Below are positions 42,843 to 51,679 of a stretch of DNA of 55,770 nucleotides, one piece after another. The stretch comes from Lachnospiraceae bacterium (GTDB lineage Bacteria; Bacillota; Clostridia; Lachnospirales; Lachnospiraceae). The notes beneath the pieces are model-generated. The model was given only the letters and a program-made list of their open reading frames with translations, ran no database searches and had not been told where the DNA came from. The DNA lies in assembly GCA_014804755.1 (NCBI GenBank), contig JAAUZE010000013.1, forward strand, positions 1-55,770, written 5' to 3'. How positions within the stretch are numbered: position 1 is the first letter of the stretch; every line of letters starts with the position of its first letter. The translations under genes were made by a program, and so were the position numbers.

Positions 42843-45482
42843 TTACGAAAGTTGTCCTTCCAGTACCTTGGCAGCCTCGGCAACCGCATTCGGGATTCCC
42901 GCCGGATTTTTGCCGCCTGCCTGCGCCATATTCGGCCGTCCGCCGCCTCCGCCGCCGACAAGCGCCGCGATTCCCTTGATCAGATTTCCGGCATGCGCGC
43001 CTTTTGCCTGTGCGCCGTCCGTTGCCATCGCAATGAGGTTGACCTTGCCGTCCTTTGCGGACGCAAGCACGATCACACCCTCCGAAATCTGATTTTTCAG
43101 CTTATCGCCAAGCTCCCGCAAGCCGTTCATGTCAACGTCATCCACACTCGTTGCAAGCAGCTTCACACCCTTCACGTCCTGAACCTCATTCATGACGTCG
43201 CCGAGCGCGTTCTGCGCCGCCTTGCTCTTTAACGATTCGTTTTCGCTCTGCAGCGATTTGTATTCGCTCATCAGATGCTCACAGCGCTCGATCAGGCTTG
43301 CCGGCGTAGTCTTTAGGATTGCTGCCGCCTCATTCAGTTTTTCTTCCAGCTCTGCGTAATACTTCGCCACGCCCGCACCCGTCAGTGCTTCGATCCTTCT
43401 GACGCCCGCTGCAACGCCGCTCTCGCTTACGATCTTAAAGGCGCTGATGGACGCCGTGTTTTTCACATGGGTGCCGCCGCAAAATTCCTTGGAGAAATCT
43501 CCCATTTCCACAACGCGCACCTTCTCGCCGTATTTTTCTCCGAACAGCGCCATGGCGCCCGTCTTTTTTGCCTCCTCAACGCTAAGCACTTCCGTTACGA
43601 CGGGAATACCCTCCGCGATCCGCTCATTGACGATCTGCTCCACCTTGGAAAGTTCTTCCTTTGTCATCGCCGCAAAATGACTGAAATCAAAACGCAGCCG
43701 TTCCGAATCATTATAGGAGCCTGCCTGCTCCACATGTGTCCCGAGCACGGTGCGCAGCGCTTTCTGCAGCAGGTGCGTCGCACTGTGATTACGGCAGGTT
43801 GCTGTTCTTCTTTTTTCGTCCACGCTGATGCGGACGGTATCGCCCACTTTGAGCATTCCCTTAGTCATGCGCCCGATATGACCGACCTTGTCTCCGGATA
43901 GCTTGACCGTCTCCTCGATCTCAAACGTACCGTCCTGCGTCGCAATGACGCCTCTGTCGCCCTGCTGACCGCCCATTGTTGCATAGCACGGCGTTACGTC
44001 CGTAACGATCGTACCGATCTCTCCGTCCGTCAACGCGGTCATGACCTCCGTCTCCGTCGTCAGCGCCGTGATCTTCGCATCCGCGTTCAAGGTATCATAG
44101 CCGATAAATTCCGTGGAAAGCGCCGGATCGAGCAATTCGTAGACCGTCGCGTCCGCGCCCATATAATTGGTCGTCTTACGAGCGGCGCGCGCCTTCGTCT
44201 TCTGTTCCTCCATCGCTTCCCTAAACTGTTCTTCCTCGACCGTAAAGCCCTTCTCGTCCAAAATCTCTTTCGTCAGATCGATCGGGAATCCGTAAGTGTC
44301 GTACAGTTTAAACGCGTCCGCACCGGAAAGCTCCGTTTTGTTTTCTGCGACAAGCTTATCTTCCATCTGCGCTAAAATCGCAAGTCCCTGATCGATAGTT
44401 TTATTAAATTTATTTTCCTCCTGCGTCAGCACATGGAAAATAAAATCCTTCTTTTCCTCCAACTCAGGATAGCCGTCCTTACTTCCCTCTATGACGGTCT
44501 CGCTTAAGGTTGCCAAAAATACGCCGTCGATGCCGAGCATTCTTCCGTGGCGCGCAGCGCGGCGGATGATACGGCGCAGCACATAGCCCCTGCCCTCATT
44601 CGTCGGCATGATACCGTCGGAGATCATAAAGGTCGCCGAGCGGATGTGATCGGTGATCAGCCGGATGGACACGTCCTTTGCCGCATCCTTCTGGTAAATA
44701 ACACCCGCCAGTTCACAGACACGGTTTCTGAGCGCCTGAATCGTATCGATGTCAAAAATAGAGTCCACATCCTGTACGACAACGGCAAGACGCTCCAAGC
44801 CCATGCCTGTGTCAATATTTTTTTGCTCCAGCTCGCTGTAATTGCCCTTTCCGTCGTTATCAAACTGTGTGAATACATTGTTCCACACTTCGATATAGCG
44901 GTCGCAGTCACACCCGACCGTGCAGCCCGGCTTTCCGCAGCCGTACTTCTCACCGCGGTCATAGTAGATCTCAGAACATGGTCCGCATGGACCGGAGCCG
45001 TGCTCCCAGAAATTATCTTCTTTTCCAAAACGGAAAATGCGCTCGGGCGCGATACCGATCTCTTCATTCCAAATGCGGAACGCCTCGTCATCCTCTTCGT
45101 AAACAGAGGGATACAGGCGGGACGCATCTAAACCGACTCGTTCAGTCAAAAACTCCCAGCTCCATTTGATCGCCTCATGTTTAAAATAATCACCGAAAGA
45201 AAAGTTTCCGAGCATTTCAAAAAATGTACCGTGGCGCGCAGTCTTTCCCACGTTCTCAATATCTCCGGTACGGATACATTTCTGGCAGGTCGTCACTCTT
45301 CTTCTCGGCGGAATCTCCTGTCCGGTAAAATAAGGCTTTAAGGGAGCCATACCCGAATTGATCAACAGCAGCGAATTGTCATTATGCGGGACAAGCGAAA
45401 AGCTTTTCATTTTCAAATGCCCCTTCTCCTCAAAGAAATCGAGGAACATGCTTCTTAACTCATTTACACCATATGATTTCAT
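42843..45482 (-). CDS. alaS: Alanyl-tRNA synthetase
   Basis: 879 aa, full length. The class II catalytic core is at the N-terminus (GVNELRSMFLDFFEEKGH, ARHGTFFEMLGNFSFGDYFK). The editing domain carries the zinc-binding NHSATHLLQKALR (about 560-572) and the paired CGGTHVKNT (about 665-673). A C-terminal oligomerisation/DHHA1 domain ends with a glycine run (VGGGGGGRPNMAQAGG). It charges tRNA-Ala and removes mischarged Ser and Gly. No T-box is present in its leader; instead the leader holds tandem hairpin modules. Confidence 0.98.
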   Translation of the reverse strand: MKSYGVNELRSMFLDFFEEKGHLKMKSFSLVPHNDNSLLLINSGMAPLKPYFTGQEIPPRRRVTTCQKCIRTGDIENVGKTARHGTFFEMLGNFSFGDYFKHEAIKWSWEFLTERVGLDASRLYPSVYEEDDEAFRIWNEEIGIAPERIFRFGKEDNFWEHGSGPCGPCSEIYYDRGEKYGCGKPGCTVGCDCDRYIEVWNNVFTQFDNDGKGNYSELEQKNIDTGMGLERLAVVVQDVDSIFDIDTIQALRNRVCELAGVIYQKDAAKDVSIRLITDHIRSATFMISDGIMPTNEGRGYVLRRIIRRAARHGRMLGIDGVFLATLSETVIEGSKDGYPELEEKKDFIFHVLTQEENKFNKTIDQGLAILAQMEDKLVAENKTELSGADAFKLYDTYGFPIDLTKEILDEKGFTVEEEQFREAMEEQKTKARAARKTTNYMGADATVYELLDPALSTEFIGYDTLNADAKITALTTETEVMTALTDGEIGTIVTDVTPCYATMGGQQGDRGVIATQDGTFEIEETVKLSGDKVGHIGRMTKGMLKVGDTVRISVDEKRRTATCRNHSATHLLQKALRTVLGTHVEQAGSYNDSERLRFDFSHFAAMTKEELSKVEQIVNERIAEGIPVVTEVLSVEEAKKTGAMALFGEKYGEKVRVVEMGDFSKEFCGGTHVKNTASISAFKIVSESGVAAGVRRIEALTGAGVAKYYAELEEKLNEAAAILKTTPASLIERCEHLMSEYKSLQSENESLKSKAAQNALGDVMNEVQDVKGVKLLATSVDDVDMNGLRELGDKLKNQISEGVIVLASAKDGKVNLIAMATDGAQAKGAHAGNLIKGIAALVGGGGGGRPNMAQAGGKNPAGIPNAVAEAAKVLEGQLS

Positions 45483-45691
45483 TTTAATAACCTTGCCTTT
45501 CTCTTAACCTGCAAGTTTGTGCGCAAGCACAAATCTTGCGATTGAAAAATCTTTGATTTTTCAATCTATCTCCATGCCCCTTTCCCAGCCGGCAAATTTA
45601 TGCCCAGGTACAAATATATGGTTGAAAGAATGCAATTTTTTCAACCTGCCGTACGTTCTCTATTATATTTCCAGATAGAAAGTGAAGTCAA
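45483..45691 (-). promoter_or_regulatory. alaS promoter and hairpin-rich leader
   Basis: The promoter is TTGACT (plus 45686-45691), 18 bases, TATAAT (plus 45662-45667). The ~170-base leader contains two degenerate tandem modules. Each has a hairpin with GTTGAAA/TTTCAAC or ATTGAAAAATC/GATTTTTCAAT arms followed by an ATTTGT..TG.GCA.AAA.TTGC.GG block; in the second copy TTTGTGC/GCACAAA is a perfect hairpin. There is no T-box sequence (AGGGTGG) and no ORF. The remaining 45692-45866 stretch is the AT-rich spacer to the divergent AraC-type gene, with no clear element. Confidence 0.6.
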
Positions 45692-45866
45692 GATAAATAT
45701 GCTCTTATGGATTTTTCTTCTCCGTCTTTTTTGTTTCCCGATATGAAAAATTCCAATCCGATTATCCTTGACCTCAGTGCATTTTCCCACTATAATCATA
45801 CTGTTTATTTTTGAGTTTATATCAGTTTACTGCATAAATCAATAACAATTCTACGAGGTTTTATTT

Positions 45867-46751
45867 ATGCCGACATTGATTGAATTAAAGGATGACCGTT
45901 CTGAAAAAGTTCACTATGACAAATCCGATTATCCAATCTATATCAGAAGCGGGCAGCTTTCCCACCACCCCAATTATACCGCACCGAGTCATTGGCACGA
46001 TGATATAGAAATGATTGCGATTTTAGCCGGAGAAATGAAATATAATGTAAACGGTGAAATCATAAACCTGACAAGCGGCAATGGAATACTTGTAAATGCA
46101 AGACAAATGCATTTTGGTTTTTCAGATACCAGATCAGAATGCGATTTCATCTGCATTCTCCTACATCCAATGCTTTTGTGCTCAGTCTCTTCCTATGAAA
46201 ATAATTTTGTACTGCCCATTCTCCGTAATACTGCAATGCCCTATGTATTTCTGGATGCGAACATCACCTGGCAGAAAAAAATATTGGAGCAAATCTATTT
46301 CATGTATACAAAAAAAGACCTGAAAACCGGGCCTTTAGATGTACAGTCTGCATTTTCAGCAATCTGGTCCTTGCTTTATGAAAACATTCCGCCAAATGAT
46401 AATATGATATCCCCACAGAGCGGAGATCTGACCATAACAAAAAATATGGTCGGTTTCATTCAGAAATACTATACCCAAAAAATTTCCATGATGGATATTG
46501 CTGCATCCGGAGCTGTTGGACAAAGCAAGTGCTGCAGATTATTTGCAAAGTATTTCGGTCAGACGCCCAATATCTATCTGACACAATATCGTTTAAACAA
46601 AAGTATCGAATTACTGCGCTATACTGATTTATCCATCATAGAAATTGCCCTGTCTGTAGGATTCAGCAGTGCAAGTTATTATGCAGAAACATTCCGCAAA
46701 TGGTTCGGCAAAAGCCCAACAGAATTCAGAAATAACGATGTGCAGAAGTAA
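45867..46751 (+). CDS. AraC family regulator
   Basis: 294 aa. The N-terminal half is a cupin effector domain (SHWHDDIEMIAILAGEMKYNV, here HWHDDIEMIAIL and GEMKYNV near 49-67; GILVNARQMHFGF). The C-terminal ~100 residues contain two helix-turn-helix motifs (MMDIAASGAVGQSKCCRLF and IIEIALSVGFSSASYYAETF), then FRKWFGKSPTEFR. Such proteins usually activate sugar or stress genes. It is convergent with the acetyltransferase/MATE pair and may control it, which is inference from position. Confidence 0.93.
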   Translation: MPTLIELKDDRSEKVHYDKSDYPIYIRSGQLSHHPNYTAPSHWHDDIEMIAILAGEMKYNVNGEIINLTSGNGILVNARQMHFGFSDTRSECDFICILLHPMLLCSVSSYENNFVLPILRNTAMPYVFLDANITWQKKILEQIYFMYTKKDLKTGPLDVQSAFSAIWSLLYENIPPNDNMISPQSGDLTITKNMVGFIQKYYTQKISMMDIAASGAVGQSKCCRLFAKYFGQTPNIYLTQYRLNKSIELLRYTDLSIIEIALSVGFSSASYYAETFRKWFGKSPTEFRNNDVQK

Positions 46752-46766
46752 ATGTTTTTTCGTTTA

Positions 46767-47375
46767 TCACAATGATTCCGGCCGTTCATCAAACCGCCTG
46801 TCCTTAAAGTAATATTCTTCATCATGTTCATTGATTTCTCGGAACACTTTGCAGGGACTCCCGAATGCTATTACATTTGCCGGTATATCCTTTGTCACTA
46901 CTGAGCCTGCCCCGATTACAGAATTTTCTCCGATTGTAACACCGGGTAAAACAACTACATTGGCCCCAATCCATGCATTGTCTTCAATCGTAATCGGAAA
47001 GGAATACATACCATCTGCACGATGTTTTGGATGAACGGGGTGTCCTGTTGTGCACAGTGTTACATTCGGCCCAATAAGGACATTCTTTCCTATCGTTATT
47101 TTCCAATCGTCAATCAAGGTCAGATTCATGTTTGCATAGGTACCGTCCCCAATTGACACATATTTCCCTACTGCTGCCGTAAGCGGAGGCACAATCCATA
47201 CATTTTCCCCGACATTTCCAAACAATTCCTCAAGGAGTGCCGCGCGTTCATCCATACTTTCCGGCGGCAGACTGTTAAATTTGCTTACTATGCCCTTTGC
47301 GTGCGCCTGCAAAGCCATATTTTCTTCGTCGTCACCCCATAGATATCCCTTTTTCATTTTTTCCTGCTCTGTCAT
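46767..47375 (-). CDS. Sugar O-acetyltransferase, LacA/Maa type
   Basis: A 202-aa hexapeptide-repeat acyltransferase. The N-terminal Mac domain (MTEQEKMKKGYLWGDDEEN) is followed by a left-handed beta-helix with hexads (IGKNVLIGPNVTLCTTGHPV, then WIGANVVVLPGVTIGENSVIGAGSVV given here as WIGANVVVLPGVTIG and SVIGAGSVVTKDIP). The catalytic His is in TTGHPVHP. It acetylates maltose/galactoside-type sugars using acetyl-CoA. It lies 22 bases after the MATE gene, so they are co-transcribed. Confidence 0.93.
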   Translation of the reverse strand: MTEQEKMKKGYLWGDDEENMALQAHAKGIVSKFNSLPPESMDERAALLEELFGNVGENVWIVPPLTAAVGKYVSIGDGTYANMNLTLIDDWKITIGKNVLIGPNVTLCTTGHPVHPKHRADGMYSFPITIEDNAWIGANVVVLPGVTIGENSVIGAGSVVTKDIPANVIAFGSPCKVFREINEHDEEYYFKDRRFDERPESL

Positions 47376-47397
47376 TTCTTACCTCCATTTTTCACTG

Positions 47398-48729
47398 TTA
47401 CGTTATATTTTTCAGCCAGCCGTATTTTCTGTAATGCCGATACACAGCCGGAAGTTTCACTATTTCATCCAGATTCAGCACGAAATACACTCCCAATACA
47501 GGAAGCTTCAGAATAAATGCGCACAGGCATCCAATCGGAACAGTCATACACCATAACGTCACCGTATCACAAAACAGTCCAAACTTAGAATCGCCTCCTG
47601 CCGGAAAAATTCCGCCTATTGTCATGCTGTTAACCGACTTACCCACAAGATAATAAGAGCACATCACCAGCATTCCCTTCAAATATCCTCTTGCCGTCGG
47701 CGTCATGTTAACCAGCTTTACAATAACCGGTGATAACGCTAACAGAAATAACCCTGACAGAACTCCGCATACAATGGATAGCCTGGTCAGTGTCCTTCCG
47801 GCTTTCTTCGCCTCTTCAAAGTGATCCGCCCCAAGTTCATTCCCTACAATGATACTTCCTGCGCTTCCCAGTCCGAGACACAGGCAAACCACAAGATTCT
47901 TTGAAATGTTGGCAATACTGTTTGCCGCTACTGCATCGGTTCCTAAATGCCCCATGATAACGGAATACATGGTAAAGCCGCCGCCCCATATCAGTTCATT
48001 TAACAGAACCGGCGCCACTTTTCCCCAAAACTTTTTTACAAGATCCGGATCCCGGTCCAATAAGCGTATCCTCAGTCGTTTCTTATTTATCATCACATAC
48101 GCGATGCACCAAATCATTTGAACGACCGTCGCAAGCACGGTTGCCAGCGCCGCTCCCCGGATCCCCAGCACAGGAGCTCCAAATAATCCGAAAATGAATA
48201 TCGCATTCAGCATGATATTCAAAATAACTGTCATACTGCTGATCACGGTACTCAAATTCACAGCACCGCAGTTTTTCATGAAAGTCAGGTATACCTGAGA
48301 AATTGCAGACAGCAAATAAGAGACTCCAACACACTTTAAATATTCGCTGCCCATTCTGATCAGTTCAGGATCATTTGTCAAAAAATGCATGATGCCCTTG
48401 GAGAAAAATATTGTGCCAAGTAAAAACAGGGCGGCTACAATGCCGGAGATATAGAGCACCAGGCAAAACACTTTGGAGATACCTGTGTAATCCTTTTTTC
48501 CATAATACTGTGCGATAAACATATTTTCTCCGATGACAAAAGCCGCCATAAACAGATTAAATACAAATGTCACCTGCGAAGCCAGTGATACGGCCGACAT
48601 TGAATTTTGGCTCAGCCTTCCCAGCATCACTGCATCGCTTGCGCCCACGAGTGCAAGCATAAATTGCTGGAATGCGATTGGTAATACTAACTGTATCGTT
48701 TTCTCTTTTAGAGTATCCGTTTCCTTCAT
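47398..48729 (-). CDS. MATE family efflux transporter
   Basis: 443 aa from the ATG at 48729, with AGAGAAA upstream; the frame extends 12 codons further without support. About twelve hydrophobic segments in two halves, with the MATE pattern IAFQQFMLALVGASDAVMLG in TM1-2, IRGAALATVLA mid-protein and GLGSAGSIIVGNELGA in the second half. It exports drugs or metabolites in exchange for Na+ or H+. It is first in a two-gene operon with the acetyltransferase. Confidence 0.93.
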   Translation of the reverse strand: MKETDTLKEKTIQLVLPIAFQQFMLALVGASDAVMLGRLSQNSMSAVSLASQVTFVFNLFMAAFVIGENMFIAQYYGKKDYTGISKVFCLVLYISGIVAALFLLGTIFFSKGIMHFLTNDPELIRMGSEYLKCVGVSYLLSAISQVYLTFMKNCGAVNLSTVISSMTVILNIMLNAIFIFGLFGAPVLGIRGAALATVLATVVQMIWCIAYVMINKKRLRIRLLDRDPDLVKKFWGKVAPVLLNELIWGGGFTMYSVIMGHLGTDAVAANSIANISKNLVVCLCLGLGSAGSIIVGNELGADHFEEAKKAGRTLTRLSIVCGVLSGLFLLALSPVIVKLVNMTPTARGYLKGMLVMCSYYLVGKSVNSMTIGGIFPAGGDSKFGLFCDTVTLWCMTVPIGCLCAFILKLPVLGVYFVLNLDEIVKLPAVYRHYRKYGWLKNIT

Positions 48730-48866
48730 TATCATTTCTCTATATTTTTTGTTTAACAATAACACGTTTCTAACTTAAAATCTTTCAAAATTGCTTGCAT
48801 TTATATAACAATCCTATTTACAGAAGGGAAACCGCAAAAAAGTGCCCTTTTTTCTTTAAAAAAATG

Positions 48867-48909
48867 CCGCAAGACCGTGGATTTCACAACCAATCCCACG
48901 ATTTTGCGG
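48867..48909 (-). terminator. Terminator after the recombinase remnant
   Basis: Imperfect inverted repeat (CCGCAAGACCGTGG, 48867-48880, with CCCACGATTTTGCGG, 48895-48909) followed on the minus strand by CATTTTTTT. The stop codon of the remnant lies within the hairpin. Confidence 0.75.
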
Positions 48910-49267
48910 TATTTTCTTCAAGTGGAGCAGACCGCACCACTGTCGAACACTCAACCCCATCAGGGTCTTCTGTGATTTCAGTGAGTGTATCTAAGGCAAT
49001 CTCCGTTTTATCCTCTGAATAATAAAACGTGATAACAAGTCTGTCATTATAAACATATATCTTATCAACAAAATATTCGAGAATGCAATTTCGTGTTTCT
49101 TCATCATCAAAGTCAGCATGAGCATACATGTCAAAATATTTTTTTATGCTATATTCATCATCCACAAGAGCCTGTTTTAACTTTTCTGTCTCTATGGATT
49201 CTTCAAGAGCTGTCCTTCGATTCTCTAATGCTGTTAGGCGGTCTGTAACTGCATCCGATACAATCAT
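48884..49267 (-). pseudogene. 3' fragment of a large serine recombinase
   Basis: About 127 codons matching the C-terminal part of transposon-type serine recombinases: a coiled coil (VTDRLTALENRRTALEESIE), then SIKKYFDMYAHADFDDEETR and CILEYFVDKIYVYNDRLVIT, the usual beta-rich end. The catalytic N-terminal resolvase domain and zinc ribbon are absent. The frame continues upstream through a purine-only tract that belongs to the RadC-like gene in another frame, so there is no true start. It is a relic left by an element deletion or recombination. Confidence 0.75.
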
Positions 49268-50027
49268 TCTTCTTTTCCCGTTTTTTCCGTTTTTTCTGTT
49301 TCTTCCGTTTTTCCGGTTCTTTCCGTACGTTCTGTTTTCCCTGTCTTTTCCGCTCTTTCGGTCCTTTCCGTACCTCCCGTTTCTGTTGCTTTTTTCTCTT
49401 TTTCTGCCTTTTCCCCGCTTTCTGTTTTTTCTCCATTTCCTGCTTTTTCTGTTCTTCCTGCTTTTTCTGTTCTTTCTGACTTTTCTGTTCCTTCTGACTT
49501 TCCCCCGCTTCCTGCCCCGTCTGCTCTTCCCGTTCCTTCTGCTCACGCCATCTGTTCCATTCTTCCTGAAAACTGAAATACTGCTCTCCCGCAATGATGA
49601 TGTGGTCGCTGAATGTGACCTGCATCAGCCTGCATGCACGCATCAGGCTTCCTGTCAGGTCAATGTCCGAACCCGACGGACAGGGCGTAGACCCCAGCCC
49701 CGGATGGTTATGTGCCACAATGAGCCTTCCCGCGTTGCAAAACAGCGCCCTCTGCAGGATTTCCCGTACCCCGAGGAGCGCACAGTTGAGCACCCCTTTG
49801 CTAATCTCCGCAAACGAGATCACGTCACAGCTTCCCGACATCAGGATGAGATATACCCGCTCTTCCGCAAAATCCTTCATATGGAACATTTCGTTCAGCA
49901 CCTTCACCGCGGTCTGCGGGTTTTTGATGCGGATGCCCTGATCTCCGACATATTCCCCTACCGCCTTATGTACGGCATAGGGCAGCTTCTTATCGTCCAG
50001 CCGCACGTCCATGAAATCTGCCTGCAT
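49203..50027 (-). CDS. RadC-like JAB-domain protein with low-complexity basic tail
   Basis: 274 aa from the ATG at 50027, seven bases after AAAGGAGG. Residues about 30-160 are a RadC-type JAB/MPN domain with the metal motif HNHPGLGSTPCPSGSDID (His-x-His...Ser...Asp) and VTFSDHIIIAGEQYFSF. The N-terminal helix-hairpin-helix part of housekeeping RadC is missing, as in mobile-element versions. After residue ~165 the protein becomes a ~95-residue Lys/Glu/Arg/Gln tract encoded by nearly pure purine DNA, then runs out of frame into the recombinase remnant. The tail probably arose by repeat expansion and fusion. Confidence 0.75.
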   Translation of the reverse strand: MQADFMDVRLDDKKLPYAVHKAVGEYVGDQGIRIKNPQTAVKVLNEMFHMKDFAEERVYLILMSGSCDVISFAEISKGVLNCALLGVREILQRALFCNAGRLIVAHNHPGLGSTPCPSGSDIDLTGSLMRACRLMQVTFSDHIIIAGEQYFSFQEEWNRWREQKEREEQTGQEAGESQKEQKSQKEQKKQEEQKKQEMEKKQKAGKRQKKRKKQQKREVRKGPKERKRQGKQNVRKEPEKRKKQKKRKKREKKNDCIGCSYRPPNSIRESKDSS

Positions 50028-50085
50028 CTCAACGCCTCCTTTCACTCCATCGCCCGGGCATTGAAAATGCCAAAAATCATCACCG

Positions 50086-50286
50086 GCAGACTCTTCCGTA
50101 AACGCGCAAAAATCCCATTACCGATAGTTCTATCAGTAATGAGATTCTCTGTCGTTCTATACTGCTATCCATGTTTGTGCACTTAAATCAGACCACTGAT
50201 TATGGCGGAGATATTCACCATGGTTTTTCCGATATTTCAACACCTGCTCATATGGGAACTCCATATCAAACAGGTGCAGGATATTT
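50086..50286 (-). repeat. Degenerate direct repeat, copy 1 (gene 3' end plus terminator)
   Basis: Copy 1 of a ~200-bp repeat whose second copy is at 51311-51511; the two bracket the GNAT toxin/antitoxin pair. On the minus strand it encodes the C-terminal ~40 residues of an unidentified protein (HLFDMEFPYEQVLKY, RHNQWSDL, WIAV then stop at 50157) followed by a terminator hairpin (50111-50121 with 50136-50146). A stop codon lies just upstream of the coding relic, so only the 3' end survives. Confidence 0.75.
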
Positions 50287-50328
50287 CAGTTCGATAAATT
50301 ACGCTTTAGCTGGGCATGCCAAACTGCA

Positions 50329-50943
50329 TTAGAGCAGCCTTAAAAGCTGTACCAGTTCATGCGGTCCATCCATATCTGATGCGGTCTGTCTGGTATCAAA
50401 CTGCGAAAAACGATTGCCACGGTAAAATGATAACAGCTTTTCCTCATTTTCCGCTTCTAAGAATGTCACTATGCCGCCAAGCATATATTGTGCATCCTCT
50501 ATAACAGTCCATGCCAGCTCAATAAGCTCTTTTCCAGTAATCTTGTTATTTAATCTATCCGTGTAATTTTTTCCAAGCTGGGCAATCAAATAGGCTGACA
50601 TGGTATATGTATCTGAATTCTCGTCCAGTTCACTGATGCGCAACAGTTTTCTTTTCATGGTATTACTTACGGTTTCGCCTCTGACTGACAAAGGTTTTAA
50701 CGCAAGAGTAAAATATCCCAGCAGCTCCTTACTCTCCACAGAAAATACAAGGTATGTAACCGACTGACTCTTCTTGTTAAATTCTATTGCACTCTTTTTT
50801 TAAAAAATTTCCACATCCGGATTTTGAGGACAGGAGAACTCAGAAATCGTCCTGATAAGTTCTGGTTCCCCTGCTTCATCATCAGTTCCTAATGCCAGAT
50901 AATCGCGAATGTTGATATAGAAAAAGCTATCTCTAATCGACAT
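50329..50943 (-). pseudogene. GNAT-type toxin gene with in-frame nonsense codon
   Basis: From ATG 50943 the frame encodes MSIRDSFFYINIRDYLALGT and continues as a GNAT toxin of type II TA systems (TacT-like): TYLVFSVESKELLGYFTLAL, MSAYLIAQLGKNY, ELAWTVIEDAQYMLGG and FYRGNRFSQF. Codon 48 is TAA (plus 50800-50802) inside a run of six T and seven A; a Leu TTA would restore the full 204-aa protein in the same frame. The acetyl-CoA-binding and catalytic C-terminal part lies beyond the stop. The first codons overlap the antitoxin by 11 bases. These toxins acetylate aminoacyl-tRNA. Confidence 0.8.
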
Positions 50944-51121
50944 TCGCCGCTTTCCTCTCTCTTACAAATTTTCTCAGTTCCTCTTCCCCTTTAATCTGCC
51001 TTGCAGCTACAGGAGTACGGACAGGACGGTTTTTGGCAGATTCTTCAATCGCATTGACAAACATCTCCACCTGTTCTTTACCGGAAATGACAAAATTTTT
51101 CGTGATGCTCGAAGTTGCCAT
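50933..51121 (-). CDS. Antitoxin of the GNAT toxin pair
   Basis: 62 aa from the ATG at 51121, eight bases after GAGGAGG; an upstream in-frame start lacks a site. A short N-terminus (MATSSITKNFVISGKEQVEM) and a charged C-terminus (KGEEELRKFVRERKAANVD) resemble the small DNA-binding antitoxins encoded before GNAT toxins. Such a protein binds its toxin and represses the operon. It is intact, while its toxin carries a stop codon. Confidence 0.75.
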   Translation of the reverse strand: MATSSITKNFVISGKEQVEMFVNAIEESAKNRPVRTPVAARQIKGEEELRKFVRERKAANVD

Positions 51122-51310
51122 AATAAACACCTCCTCTGTTAGTATGGATTTTCTGTTGCGATTCATACTTTCCTATCTGCATCTTATTATTTTATTTTGG
51201 CTAATGCAACAAAACTTTTATGAATTTTTTATAACTTATTTTCCGCTTGGTCGTTACTAAATAGCAGAGATTTCGACTTCCAGTGAATACGAGCTGTGGA
51301 AAGTTTCTAT

Positions 51311-51511
51311 TGCAAACTCTTCCGCAAACGCGAAAAAATCCCATTACCAATATTTCTATCAGTAATGGGATTTCCTATTGTTCTATACTGCTATCCATGC
51401 TTCCGCATATAGATCAGACCACTGATTATGGCGGAGATATGCTCCGTGTCTTTTCCGATATGCCGCTGCCTGCCCATATGGAAACTCTATATCAAACAGG
51501 TGCAGAACATT
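51311..51511 (-). repeat. Degenerate direct repeat, copy 2
   Basis: Homologous to 50086-50286. It encodes a related C-terminus (HLFDIEFPYGQAAAY, RHNQWSDL, WIAV, stop at 51383) and a perfect 11-bp terminator hairpin AATCCCATTAC (51337-51347) with GTAATGGGATT (51362-51372). The frame continues upstream into GWGKRWGKKSTKPNS, which is not part of copy 1. Between antitoxin and this repeat (51122-51310) I see only an AT-rich promoter region, and between 51512 and 51679 no gene apart from the frame just mentioned. Confidence 0.75.
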
Positions 51512-51572
51512 TGCGGAATTTTCGCCTACCCTTGATTGATAGCCGCCTGTGCCGCTGTTAGGTTTAGTGGAC

Positions 51573-51598
51573 TTTTTACCCCACCTTTTACCCCACCC
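51573..51598 (-). repeat. Tandem TTTTACCCCAC repeat
   Basis: TTTTTACCCCACC directly followed by TTTTACCCCACCC. A similarly spaced pair, TTTGCCCC-GT-TTTGCCCC, lies at 52520-52537 in the tyrosine-phosphatase relic. Such short tandem repeats near the two ends could be arm-type binding sites of a lost integrase, but this is unproven. Confidence 0.45.
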
Positions 51599-51679
51599 AA
51601 TCTGCGATTCGACAAATTGCACTCTTGCTTTTGTGTGGAATCCGGTATAGAATAATTTCAGCGGAGCACTCCGCCGAAT

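Noticed and set aside
45483-45691. T-box riboswitch before alaS
   Set aside because: No AGGGTGG T-box sequence, no specifier-loop arrangement and no terminator/antiterminator pair; the hairpins belong to a tandem module also related to the tetR leader.
49128-50186. 352-codon plus-strand ORF, Phe/Pro/Leu-rich
   Set aside because: It is the complement of the purine-only tract and the RadC-like gene; no ribosome binding site and no domain pattern.
50790-50812. Programmed frameshift in the GNAT toxin T/A run
   Set aside because: The coding frame is the same before and after the stop, so a single frameshift cannot restore the protein; a nonsense substitution explains it.
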